Positions 25,632-33,842 of a stretch of DNA of 64,000 bases are shown piece by piece. Positions within the stretch are counted from its first letter, which is position 1. Every line of letters begins with the position of its first letter. Source of the stretch: Pseudomonas sp. FP2335 (GTDB lineage: Bacteria > Pseudomonadota > Gammaproteobacteria > Pseudomonadales > Pseudomonadaceae); NCBI RefSeq assembly GCF_030687535.1, contig NZ_CP117437.1, positions 5,949,501 through 6,013,500 on the forward strand, in the 5' to 3' direction. A model generated the notes under the pieces. That model searched no databases. It saw only the letters and a list, made by a program, of their open reading frames with translations, and had not been told where the DNA came from. The position numbers and the translations under genes were made by a program.

Positions 25632-26458
25632 CAGCGTTCCCGACACCTCCCAAGCCACCGGTGAGTGCATCGCGGGTGCAGCGGCTGTTTGGCTTTCGCA
25701 CGCGGCTGTACCTGACCTGGGCTGCGCTGCTGTGCCTGTTTGCCAGCTTCTTCCTGAGCTTTGACCTGAAGTTCTCGATCATCCTCGACAAGCTGCCCAA
25801 CCTTGTCGGTGTGCACCTGGCGCCCAACGGCTTCCTGCAAGGTGCGGCGTTGACGCTGTTTTTATGCCTGTGCTCGATCGCAATTTCGTCGGTGCTGGGC
25901 TTTGTCACCGCACTGGGGCGCTTGTCGAAAAGCGCCGTGGCCTTCGGTATCGCGAGCTTCTACGCCTCGTTTTTTCGCGGCACGCCGCTGCTGATCCAGA
26001 TCCTGCTGATCTACCTCGGCCTGCCGCAGCTGGGTTTGGTGCCGGGCGCGATCGTCGCCGGGATCATCGCGTTGTCGCTGAACTACGGCGCCTACCTGAG
26101 CGAAATTTTCCGCGCCGGCATCCTCGGCGTCGCCCACGGCCAGCGCGAAGCCGCCCTGGCCCTGGGCATGCGCGACAGTGCGATCTTCTGGCACGTGACC
26201 CTGCCCCAGGCCATGCGCACCATCATCCCGCCGGCGACCAACCAGTTCATCTCGATGCTCAAGGACTCGTCGCTGATCTCGGTGATGGGCGTGTGGGAAG
26301 TGATGTTCCTGGCGCAGTCCTATGGACGGTCGAGTTATCGCTATATCGAGATGCTGACCACCGCTGCGATTATCTACTGGGTGCTGTCGCTGGGCCTGGA
26401 ACTGATCCAGGCACGGATGGAACGGCATTACGGCAAGGGGTATGTGCGCCGTAGCTGA
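25628..26458 (+). CDS. Amino-acid ABC transporter permease (His/Glu/Gln/Arg type)
   Basis: The 276-residue inner-membrane protein has about five transmembrane segments and the EAA loop that contacts the ATPase (GQREAALALGMRDSAIFWHV). FASFFRGTPLLIQ-like sequence (ASFFRGTPLLIQILLIYLG) is the classic HEQRo permease signature. It starts inside the stop codon of the binding-protein gene. No ATP-binding subunit follows: the next 230 bp hold no gene, then an autotransporter begins. The transporter must borrow an ATPase encoded elsewhere. Confidence 0.93.
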   Translation: MTAFPTPPKPPVSASRVQRLFGFRTRLYLTWAALLCLFASFFLSFDLKFSIILDKLPNLVGVHLAPNGFLQGAALTLFLCLCSIAISSVLGFVTALGRLSKSAVAFGIASFYASFFRGTPLLIQILLIYLGLPQLGLVPGAIVAGIIALSLNYGAYLSEIFRAGILGVAHGQREAALALGMRDSAIFWHVTLPQAMRTIIPPATNQFISMLKDSSLISVMGVWEVMFLAQSYGRSSYRYIEMLTTAAIIYWVLSLGLELIQARMERHYGKGYVRRS

Positions 26459-26689
26459 TGCTCAGCTGTAGTGACGGCGCAGTTTGACCACGCCCATTTG
26501 CACACCGGGCAACTGCAATAAAATGCAGGTAAATGACGGCTGTGCGATTTTGTACGCAATAAAATGCAGACCCTACTTGAACGCGTGCCAATAGAGACAA
26601 CTCCCGCAAACCGGCAGCCCTTGCCCTGACAGTTATCCCCCCGCCATCTCGCTAAATTCCCGGCCTCATCCACAAGAGGTCGGGAACTC

Positions 26690-27973
26690 ATGCCCATAAC
26701 CCCCCGCAGAATCGCATTTTTCATCAGCCTTGCGGTTGCCGCCAGCCTTCCCCATGCGCAAGCACGGGGCGACATCGAATACATGCCCTATTGGGTTCAC
26801 CCTTACGACGCACTGGATGACGAATGGGCGTATGAACCGACAATCGAAGCCGCGCCCATCGACGGCTATTTCACCCGGCAAGCCACCACGTACAACGGCT
26901 TGCAGGTCGCGAAAGTGCTAGAGCCCGCAGTGGTTCGCCTGCTGGAATCCGGCCAACTGACCTCCGAGCAACTCAAGGCCTTGCAAACACTCAACGCCGA
27001 ACTTGCGCAGCAACCGAATGGCTTTGGCGCGGCCCTCGAACAGTTGGCCGGTAGCCAGAATGCCAACCTGGCGGCTGCAACACAGAGCACCACCCAGCAG
27101 CTCGGCAGCCGCGTGCTCTCGGCCTTGCGCGAACTGCCCACCGACACCGACGGTCACTTCTGGGTCAAGAACCTCGGCAGTGAAGGCGGCCTCGACAGCC
27201 AGCGCGGCACCGCCGGCCTGAACACGGCCAACCAGGGTGTGCTCATGGGCGCAGACTGGGCAGTCGATCATGCTTGGCGAGTCGGGGTGCTGGGGGCCAA
27301 GTCCAGCAGTCGCTTCGACGCCCAACGCTTTACTGCCGACCTGGACAGCTGGCACCTGGGCGGCTACGCCGTGCGTCAGGACGGCCCATTGGCGTTGCGC
27401 CTGGGGGCGATCTACAGCAGCCATGCCGGGCAGAACCGTCGCGGCATTGAGATCCTCAGTTACAAGGAAACGCTCAAAGGCAAGTACGACGCCAGCAGCC
27501 AAAATGTGTTTGGTGAAGTGGGCTACCAACTGGGCACTGGCAGCTTGAGCATCGAGCCATTTGCCGGGCTTGGCTACCAGCGCTACAGCCGTGACAGTTT
27601 CAGGGAGCAAGGCGGGCCGGCGGCGTTGCATGTCGAGGCACAAACCCAGCAAAACCTGAGCAGCACCTTTGGCCTACGCCTGGCCAAGCAGATTCGGTTC
27701 GATAACCAGATGAGCCTCACACCCCACCTGAGTGCGGGCTGGAAACACCTCTACGGTGACGTTGATAGCCAGGTGCGCCAATCCTTTCGCCAGAGCGGCA
27801 TTGAAGCTTTCACCATTCAGGGCTCCTCTCTGGATCGCAACAGCCTCAGCCTGCAAGCCGGGCTGGACCTGGCACTGTCGGAAAACCACACCGTCGGCCT
27901 GGCCTACGTCGGCGAAAACGGCACCCATAGCAGCAACCAGGGTTTGATGGGCCAGTGGCGCATGCGTTTCTAA
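26690..27973 (+). CDS. Autotransporter beta-barrel domain protein with a short passenger
   Basis: This 427-residue protein has an N-terminal signal peptide (FFISLAVAASLPHAQA), about 120 residues of mostly helical sequence, and a C-terminal autotransporter barrel from about residue 155 (FWVKNLGSEG, GVLMGADWAVDHAWRVGVLG) ending in the aromatic ...MGQWRMRF, the usual outer-membrane signature. The large beta-helical passenger of classical autotransporters is missing, so either the short N-terminal segment is the functional part or this is a reduced barrel-only form. It is transcribed alone. The 231 bp before it hold only its promoter region. Confidence 0.85.
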   Translation: MPITPRRIAFFISLAVAASLPHAQARGDIEYMPYWVHPYDALDDEWAYEPTIEAAPIDGYFTRQATTYNGLQVAKVLEPAVVRLLESGQLTSEQLKALQTLNAELAQQPNGFGAALEQLAGSQNANLAAATQSTTQQLGSRVLSALRELPTDTDGHFWVKNLGSEGGLDSQRGTAGLNTANQGVLMGADWAVDHAWRVGVLGAKSSSRFDAQRFTADLDSWHLGGYAVRQDGPLALRLGAIYSSHAGQNRRGIEILSYKETLKGKYDASSQNVFGEVGYQLGTGSLSIEPFAGLGYQRYSRDSFREQGGPAALHVEAQTQQNLSSTFGLRLAKQIRFDNQMSLTPHLSAGWKHLYGDVDSQVRQSFRQSGIEAFTIQGSSLDRNSLSLQAGLDLALSENHTVGLAYVGENGTHSSNQGLMGQWRMRF

Positions 27974-27987
27974 GCAAATTTCAGGCG

Positions 27988-28014
27988 AAAAAAAAGGGGG
28001 GCACCTGCCCCCCC
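27988..28014 (-). terminator. Rho-independent terminator of oadA
   Basis: On the minus strand a GC stem (GGGGGGC paired with GCCCCCC, loop AGGT) is followed by eight T residues. It sits 30 bp after the oadA stop and may also slow transcription from the convergent autotransporter gene. Confidence 0.85.
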
Positions 28015-28044
28015 GAGGATTAAGCGGTCGTGTCGAAGGCTGGA

Positions 28045-29853
28045 TCAGCCTTCGATTTCAATCAGGATTTCGCCAGGGTTGACCCGGTCGCCCTTGGCCA
28101 CGTGAACGGCAGTCACCTTGCCGGCAATCGCTGCCTGCACTTCGGTTTCCATCTTCATCGCTTCGGTGATCAGCACGGCCTGGCCGGCCTTGACCACGTC
28201 GCCGGCCTTGACCAGTACGTCGACGATATTGCCCGGCATCGCGGTGCTGACATGGCCAGGCTCGGTGGCTTGCTTGCGCTTGCTGCTGCCGCCGCCGACA
28301 AACTCGTTGAGCGGTTCGAACACCACTTCTTCCGGCATGCCGTCGATGGACAGGTAGAAGTGCCGCTTGCCTTCGGCCTTCACGCCGACACCGGTGATGT
28401 CCACGCGGTAGCTCTCACCGTGGACGTCGATGACGAACTCGGTCGGCACCCCTTCGCCACCGGCACGCGCCACGCCGCCGGCTTCAGGGATTGGCAGCAA
28501 CACTTCTGGAACCAGGGTACCGGCGTCGCGTTCTTCGAGGAACTTGCGGCCAATGTCCGGGAACATGGCGTAGGTCAGGACGTCTTCTTCAGACTTGGCC
28601 AACGCACCGATTTCGCCGCGCAGCTTGGTCATTTCCGGCTTGAGCAGGTCGGCCGGGCGTACGTCGATCACTTCTTCGCTGCCGATGGCCTGGCGCCGCA
28701 GTTGTTCGTTCACGGTGCCCGGCGCCTTGCCATAGCCGCCTTGCAGGTACAGCTTCACTTCGTTGGTGATGGTCTTGTAGCGCTCGCCGGCCAGCACGTT
28801 GAAGAACGCCTGGGTGCCGACGATCTGCGAGGTCGGCGTGACCAGCGGCGGGAAGCCGAGGTCTTCACGCACGCGCGGGATTTCGGCCAGCACTTCGCCC
28901 ATGCGATTGAGGGCGCCCTGCTCTTTCAACTGGTTGGCGAGGTTGGAAATCATCCCGCCCGGCACTTGGTTGACCTGCACACGCGTGTCGACGGCGGTGA
29001 ATTCGCTTTCGAACTGGTGATACTTCTTACGCACAGCGTAGAAGTACAGGCCGATCTCTTGCAGCAGTTCCAGGTCGAGGCCGGTGTCGAATTCGCTGCC
29101 TTTGAGGGCGGCGACCATCGACTCGGTGCCCGGGTGACTGGTGCCCCAGGCGAAGCTGGAGATGGCGGTGTCGATGTGATCGGCACCGTTTTCGATGGCC
29201 TTGAGTTGGCACATCGCGGCCAGACCCGCAGTGTCATGGGAGTGGATAAAGATCGGCAGGGTCTGCTCGGCTTTCAGCGCCTTGACCAGTTCGCCGGTGG
29301 CGTACGGGGTCAGCAGGCCAGCCATGTCCTTGATCGCGATGGAGTCGCAACCCATGGCTTCCAACTGCTTGGCCTGGGCCACGAATGCCTCGACGGTGTG
29401 CACCGGGCTGGTGGTGTAGGCGATGGTGCCCTGGGCGTGTTTGCCGGCGGCTTTCACGGCCTCGATGGCAACGCGCAGGTTACGCACGTCGTTCATCGCG
29501 TCGAAGATGCGGAACACGTCGATGCCATTCACGGCGGCCTTGGCGACGAAGGCTTTGACCACGTCGTCGCTGTAGTGACGGTAGCCCAGCAGGTTCTGGC
29601 CACGCAGCAGCATTTGCAGGCGCGTGTTGGGCAGTGCGGCGCGCAGTTTGCGCAGGCGCTCCCACGGGTCTTCCTTAAGGAAGCGCACGCATGCATCGAA
29701 GGTCGCGCCGCCCCAGACTTCCAGGGACCAGTAGCCGACTTTGTCGAGCTTGTCGCAGATCGGCAGCATGTCGTCGGTGCGCATGCGGGTGGCCAGCAAC
29801 GATTGATGGGCGTCGCGCAGGATGGTGTCGGTTACGAATATTTTCTTAGTCAT
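28045..29853 (-). CDS. oadA: Pyruvate carboxylase subunit B / oxaloacetate decarboxylase alpha-type (carboxyltransferase plus biotin carrier)
   Basis: Together with the upstream PycA this subunit makes oxaloacetate from pyruvate, replenishing the TCA cycle. The 602-residue protein has the carboxyltransferase start (TDTILRDAHQSLLATR, residues ~8-23), a PYC_OADA middle domain, and a C-terminal biotinyl domain with EAMKMET and the biotinylated lysine near 567. I chose the ATG at 29853 (MTKKIFVTDT), 11 bp after the pycA stop; an ATG at 29868 overlaps the pycA end. In Pseudomonas this gene is also called pycB. No Na+-pump membrane subunits are nearby, which favours the carboxylase role. Confidence 0.95.
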   Translation of the reverse strand: MTKKIFVTDTILRDAHQSLLATRMRTDDMLPICDKLDKVGYWSLEVWGGATFDACVRFLKEDPWERLRKLRAALPNTRLQMLLRGQNLLGYRHYSDDVVKAFVAKAAVNGIDVFRIFDAMNDVRNLRVAIEAVKAAGKHAQGTIAYTTSPVHTVEAFVAQAKQLEAMGCDSIAIKDMAGLLTPYATGELVKALKAEQTLPIFIHSHDTAGLAAMCQLKAIENGADHIDTAISSFAWGTSHPGTESMVAALKGSEFDTGLDLELLQEIGLYFYAVRKKYHQFESEFTAVDTRVQVNQVPGGMISNLANQLKEQGALNRMGEVLAEIPRVREDLGFPPLVTPTSQIVGTQAFFNVLAGERYKTITNEVKLYLQGGYGKAPGTVNEQLRRQAIGSEEVIDVRPADLLKPEMTKLRGEIGALAKSEEDVLTYAMFPDIGRKFLEERDAGTLVPEVLLPIPEAGGVARAGGEGVPTEFVIDVHGESYRVDITGVGVKAEGKRHFYLSIDGMPEEVVFEPLNEFVGGGSSKRKQATEPGHVSTAMPGNIVDVLVKAGDVVKAGQAVLITEAMKMETEVQAAIAGKVTAVHVAKGDRVNPGEILIEIEG

Positions 29854-29864
29854 TGTTCTATTCC

Positions 29865-31280
29865 TCACAGGCCTGCGTGGGCGGCGATGGCGGCGGCGAT
29901 GGCCAGGGCCAGCTCTTCGGGTTTGCGCTTGATCGAGTAGTTGGTCAGCTCAGGGTGGCTTTCAACGAAACTGGTGTTGAACTGGCCGCTGCGGAATTCC
30001 GGATTGCGCAGGATTTCCTGGTAGTAGGCGGCGGTGGTCTTCACGCCTTGCAGGCGCATGTCATCCAGGGCACGCAGGCCGCGGTCCATGGCTTCTTCCC
30101 AGGTCAACGCCCACACCACCAGTTTCAGGCACATGGAGTCGTAGAACGGCGGGATGGTGTAGCCGGTGTAGATCGCCGTGTCGGTGCGCACGCCGGGGCC
30201 GCCGGGGGCGTAGTAACGGGTGATCTTGCCAAAACTGGGCAGGAAGTTGTTTTTCGGGTCTTCGGCGTTGATCCGGAACTGCAACGCGAAACCACGGTGC
30301 TGGATGTCTTCCTGTTTCACCGACAGCGGCAGGCCCGAGGCGATGCGGATCTGCTCACGGACGATGTCGATCCCGGTGATTTCTTCGGTGATGGTGTGTT
30401 CCACCTGCACCCGGGTGTTCATCTCCATGAAGTACACCTCGCCCTCGGCGAGCAGGAACTCCACGGTGCCAGCGTTCTCGTAGCCCACGGCCTTGGCGGC
30501 ACGCACCGACAGGTCGCCGATGTAGGCACGCTGTTCCGGAGTCAGCTGAGGGCTGGGGGCGATTTCGATGAGCTTCTGGTTACGACGCTGGATCGAGCAA
30601 TCGCGCTCGAACAAATGCACCACGTTGCCAAAGCTGTCACCCAGGATCTGCGCCTCGATGTGCTTGGGATTGACGATGCATTTTTCCAGGAACACTTCCG
30701 CCGAACCGAACGCCTTGGTGGCTTCGGAAATCACGCGGGGGAAGGCTTGTTCGAGTTCTTCGCGGCTGTTGCAGCGACGGATACCGCGACCGCCACCACC
30801 GGAGGTGGCCTTGAGCATCACTGGGTAACCAATGCGGTCACCTTCGGTGAGTGCCTCAGCGATGTCGGCGACGTTGCCTTCGGTGCCGGGAGTGACCGGC
30901 ACACCGGCCTTGATCATGCTGCGGCGCGCTTCAGTCTTGTCGCCCATGCGGCGGATCACTTCAGCGGCCGGGCCGATGAACTTGATTCCACGTTCGGCGC
31001 AGATGTCCGCCAGTTCGGCGTTTTCCGACAGGAAGCCGTAGCCGGGGTGCAGCGCGTCACAACCGGTTTCCACAGCCAGGTTCACCAGCTTGCGCGGGTT
31101 CAGGTAACCGGCCAGGGGCTCGGCACCGATGCTGTGGGCTTCATCAGCACGTTTGACGTGCAACGCGTGGCGGTCGGCGTCGGAGTAGACCGCGACCGAG
31201 CGAATGCCCATCTCGGCGCAGGCACGCACGATTCGTACGGCAATTTCACCACGGTTGGCGATCAGGATCTTTTTTATCAC
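29865..31280 (-). CDS. pycA: Pyruvate carboxylase subunit A (biotin carboxylase)
   Basis: This ATP-dependent biotin carboxylase subunit loads CO2 onto the biotin of the partner subunit. The 471-residue protein starts at a GTG (31280) with AAGGGA nine bases upstream and reads IKKILIANRGEIAVRIVRAC. Further motifs are ATP-grasp KATSGGGGRGIRRC near residue 158, FLEKCIVNPKHIE, and EMNTRVQVEHTITEE. The C-terminus extends slightly beyond AccC length, as usual in split pyruvate carboxylases. It forms an operon with oadA and diverges from the LysR gene pycR. Confidence 0.95.
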   Translation of the reverse strand: MIKKILIANRGEIAVRIVRACAEMGIRSVAVYSDADRHALHVKRADEAHSIGAEPLAGYLNPRKLVNLAVETGCDALHPGYGFLSENAELADICAERGIKFIGPAAEVIRRMGDKTEARRSMIKAGVPVTPGTEGNVADIAEALTEGDRIGYPVMLKATSGGGGRGIRRCNSREELEQAFPRVISEATKAFGSAEVFLEKCIVNPKHIEAQILGDSFGNVVHLFERDCSIQRRNQKLIEIAPSPQLTPEQRAYIGDLSVRAAKAVGYENAGTVEFLLAEGEVYFMEMNTRVQVEHTITEEITGIDIVREQIRIASGLPLSVKQEDIQHRGFALQFRINAEDPKNNFLPSFGKITRYYAPGGPGVRTDTAIYTGYTIPPFYDSMCLKLVVWALTWEEAMDRGLRALDDMRLQGVKTTAAYYQEILRNPEFRSGQFNTSFVESHPELTNYSIKRKPEELALAIAAAIAAHAGL

Positions 31281-31403
31281 TTGGAAATTCCCTTGAGCCG
31301 ATTGCTGCGTTCTTCGACCCGCTAGACCCGGGTCGACGCGTGACCAAATGTTTCATGACAGTCGCGAGACACACACTAAGCCCGTGGAGGGATTAACAAA
31401 AAT

Positions 31404-31439
31404 CAATAATTATTGGGTCGTGCATAAGTAAAGACTTAT
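31404..31439. promoter_or_regulatory. Divergent pycA-pycR operator region with two palindromes
   Basis: CAATAATTATTG (31404-31415) is a perfect 12-bp palindrome, and ATAAGT-AAAG-ACTTAT (31424-31439) is a perfect dyad. Both lie in the AT-rich region between pycA and pycR. LysR regulators usually bind such dyads in divergent promoters, so PycR is the natural candidate; binding is inferred. Confidence 0.5.
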
Positions 31440-31476
31440 AGTTGGCCGAACGGCCTCCCGCGAAAGGACTATAAAA

Positions 31477-32451
31477 ATGCGTAAGTCATTGATGCGTATG
31501 ACATTGCGTCAATTGCAGATCTTCAATGAGGTGTGCGATTTGCGCTCCTATAGCCGCGCTGCCGAGGAAATGTCCCTCACGCAACCGGCCGTCAGCCTGC
31601 AAATTCGTCAGTTGGAAGAGCTGATCGGCCAGCCGTTGTTTGACTACGTCGGCAAAAAACTCTACATGACCGAGGCCGCCGAAGCCTTGCAGCGCGCCAG
31701 CCGGGATATTTTCGGGCGCCTGGAAAACCTCGATATGCAGCTCTCGGACATGCAGGGTTCGCTGCAAGGCCAGTTGAAGCTGGCGATTGAGTCCAGCGCC
31801 AAATACTTCGTGCCGCACCTGTTTGCCGCGTTCAAGCGCCAGCATCCCGAAGTGCAACTGCACCTCACGGTGGTCAACCGCGCCCAGGTGATCCGCAGGC
31901 TGTCGGATAACCGGGACGATCTGGTGATCATGTCCATGGTGCCCCAGGACATGGGCCTGGAATTCCTGCCGTTCCTCAACAACCCGATTGTCGCCGTGGC
32001 GCGCCTCGACCATCCCTTGAGCCTGCAAGGTCCGCTGCGCCTGCAGGATCTGGAGCCGTACACGCTGCTGGTACGCGAGCAGGGTTCCGGCACGCGGATG
32101 GCTTGCGAGGAGTACTTCAAGGAGAAGCGCGTGCACTTCACCCAGACGGTGGAAGTGTCGTCCGCCGAGGCCCAGCGCGAATGTGTGAGCGCAGGTTTGG
32201 GCGTGGCCTTGCTGACGCGCCACGCGGTCAACCTGGAACTGGCCACCGGCGGGCTCAAGGAGCTGCCGGTGGAAGAACTGCCGCTGTACCGCAGCTGGTG
32301 CCTGGTGCAGGCCAAGGCCAAGCGCCTGTCACCCGTGGCCCACGCGTTCCTGGGCTTTATCCGCAGCGAACGGGTGCAGATCAGCGCGCTGGCTGAGCGT
32401 TTCGCTGGGCAGCTACGGGTACCTGCCAATGGAGTTCCGGGTAGTCACTGA
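31477..32451 (+). CDS. pycR: LysR-family transcriptional regulator PycR
   Basis: This 324-residue LysR regulator is divergent from pycA-oadA, the arrangement of P. aeruginosa PA5437 (pycR). The helix-turn-helix reads YSRAAEEMSLTQPAVSLQIR near residues 25-44, and the effector domain follows from about 95 (GQLKLAIESSAKYFVPHLF in part). AAAGGAC lies upstream of the ATG at 31477; an internal ATG at 31498 (MTLRQLQIF) is also possible and gives the more usual LysR N-terminus. Its 3' end overlaps a small convergent gene by 71 bp. Confidence 0.92.
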   Translation: MRKSLMRMTLRQLQIFNEVCDLRSYSRAAEEMSLTQPAVSLQIRQLEELIGQPLFDYVGKKLYMTEAAEALQRASRDIFGRLENLDMQLSDMQGSLQGQLKLAIESSAKYFVPHLFAAFKRQHPEVQLHLTVVNRAQVIRRLSDNRDDLVIMSMVPQDMGLEFLPFLNNPIVAVARLDHPLSLQGPLRLQDLEPYTLLVREQGSGTRMACEEYFKEKRVHFTQTVEVSSAEAQRECVSAGLGVALLTRHAVNLELATGGLKELPVEELPLYRSWCLVQAKAKRLSPVAHAFLGFIRSERVQISALAERFAGQLRVPANGVPGSH

Positions 32452-32578
32452 TGCTTTTGAGCAATTGGCGTTCTTCACAACGGTCTTCGATTGCACGACG
32501 GAACGCCATGCGGCGTTGGTCTTCCTGCTGACGGCGGGTTTTTACGGCGCTGTTGCTGTCTTCGTAGGGACGGGCCAT
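32381..32578 (-). CDS. Small conserved protein, PA3496 family (putative envelope integrity)
   Basis: A 65-residue, very charged protein. The stretch KTRRQQEDQRRMAFRRAIED, followed by RCEERQLL, resembles the small Pseudomonas PA3496 family; the match is from memory. There is no signal peptide or membrane segment. GGGAG lies nine bases upstream of the ATG at 32578. Its last 71 bp overlap the 3' end of pycR on the opposite strand. Molecular function is unknown. Confidence 0.75.
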   Translation of the reverse strand: MARPYEDSNSAVKTRRQQEDQRRMAFRRAIEDRCEERQLLKSISDYPELHWQVPVAAQRNAQPAR

Positions 32579-32689
32579 TTCGAGTCTCCCAATGCGAGTA
32601 CGGGAGTTCAGGATGGGCTCTGGCGGTTACGGTTTGGCGGCGGTGGGATGACAGGACGATGAATCTGCTGGAAATACAGGAGATCAAAA

Positions 32690-32779
32690 TGTGGGAGCGG
32701 GCTTGCTCGCGAAGGCGGAGGATCAGTTAAAACATCTTTGACTGACACGCCGCCTTCGCGAGCAAGCCCGTTCCCACAC
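32690..32779. repeat. REPIN-like inverted repeat
   Basis: Two near-perfect arms of about 29 bp (TGTGGGAGCGGGCTTGCTCG... and its complement) flank a spacer with ACATCTTTGACTGACAC. The same spacer occurs in the element at 50761-50853. The element lies between the PA3496-family gene and rccR. Confidence 0.9.
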
Positions 32780-32813
32780 AAGCCCAACCCCACATGGCTC
32801 CGCGTCCGACCTA

Positions 32814-33680
32814 TCAGTCGTCGAGGGCTTTGACGGACTTGGGCGACAACCGCAGGCTGCGCAAGCTGCGCTTCACGCTCTTGAGGTGGTTGACCAGGCT
32901 CGGCCCGCGCGCCATGGCCACGCCCATCGCCAGCACGTCGATCACCACCAGGTGGGCAATCCGCGAGGTCAGCGGCGTATAGATCTCGGTGTCTTCGTGC
33001 ACATCGATCGCCAGGTTGACCGTGGACAGCTCCGCCAATGGCGTCTGGCTCGGGCACAGGGTGATCAGGGTCGCGCCGCTTTCACGCACCAGGTTGGCGG
33101 TGATCAGCAGGTCTTTGGAACGGCCGGACTGGGAAATGCAGATCGCCACGTCGGTGGGCTTCAACGTCACCGCCGACATCGCCTGCATGTGCGGATCGCT
33201 GTAGGCCGCCGCCGTCAGCAGCAGTCGGAAGAATTTGTGCTGAGCGTCAGCCGCCACCGCGCCCGAAGCGCCGAAACCATAGAACTCGACACGCTGGGCC
33301 TGGGACATGGCCGTCACGGCTTTTTGCAGCTCGATCGGGTCGAGTTTCTCGCGCACTTCCATAAGGGTGTGCAGCGTGGTGTCGAAGATTTTCAGGCTGT
33401 AGTCGGCGACGGAATCGTCTTCGTGGATCGCAAACTGCCCGAAGCTCGCACCGGCGGCCAGGCTCTGGGCCAGCTTGAGTTTCAAGTCCTGGAAACCCGA
33501 GCAACCGATGGCGCGGCAGAAGCGCACGATGGTCGGCTCGCTGATGCCCACGCTGTGGGCGAGGTCGGCCATGGAACTGTGCATCACGGCCGCAGGATCA
33601 AGCAGCACGTGGTCGGCAACCTTGAGTTCCGATTTGCGTAACAGGTGGCGCGACTGGGCGATATGTTGCAACAGGTTCAA
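32814..33680 (-). CDS. rccR: RpiR-family transcriptional regulator RccR (KDPG-responsive)
   Basis: The 288-residue protein has an N-terminal RpiR helix-turn-helix (SSMADLAHSVGISEPTIVRF, residues 35-54) and a C-terminal SIS sugar-phosphate domain from about 125 (GFGASGAVAADAQHKFFRL). It resembles HexR, but its sequence and its position next to pycR correspond to RccR of P. fluorescens and P. aeruginosa PA5438, which senses KDPG and controls glyoxylate shunt, gluconeogenic and pyruvate-node genes (from the literature). The start codon is TTG at 33680. A strong palindrome lies 45 bp upstream. HexR itself, normally next to zwf, is not in this window. Confidence 0.9.
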   Translation of the reverse strand: MNLLQHIAQSRHLLRKSELKVADHVLLDPAAVMHSSMADLAHSVGISEPTIVRFCRAIGCSGFQDLKLKLAQSLAAGASFGQFAIHEDDSVADYSLKIFDTTLHTLMEVREKLDPIELQKAVTAMSQAQRVEFYGFGASGAVAADAQHKFFRLLLTAAAYSDPHMQAMSAVTLKPTDVAICISQSGRSKDLLITANLVRESGATLITLCPSQTPLAELSTVNLAIDVHEDTEIYTPLTSRIAHLVVIDVLAMGVAMARGPSLVNHLKSVKRSLRSLRLSPKSVKALDD

Positions 33681-33724
33681 AGGGCAGGACTCTTGTTATT
33701 GGCAGGTGCCAGGGATGTAGCAAG

Positions 33725-33743
33725 CTTGTAGTTATACTACAAG
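33725..33743. promoter_or_regulatory. Probable RccR operator upstream of rccR
   Basis: CTTGTAGTTATACTACAAG is a near-perfect 19-bp palindrome (TGTAGT and ACTACA half-sites) 45 bp before the rccR start codon. It agrees with the TGTAGT/ACTACA pattern that I recall for RccR sites, implying autoregulation. Confidence 0.65.
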
Positions 33744-33842
33744 AATTGTCGTTTTGCCCGTCTGATGCATCACTAAATCGCCCTGCTGCCCTCTGATTCA
33801 AAGGGCAGGCGCTTTGTAGCCCGCAGGGCGGCCTTGGTGCGA

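Noticed and set aside
28030..31325. Two long plus-strand open frames (636 and 490 codons) opposite oadA and pycA
   Set aside because: Both are mirror frames of highly conserved carboxylase genes, and their translations are His/Gln/Gly-rich and family-less.
32814..33680. Naming the RpiR regulator HexR
   Set aside because: HexR is normally next to zwf and has a different N-terminus. Position beside pycR and the TGTAGT/ACTACA palindrome fit RccR better.
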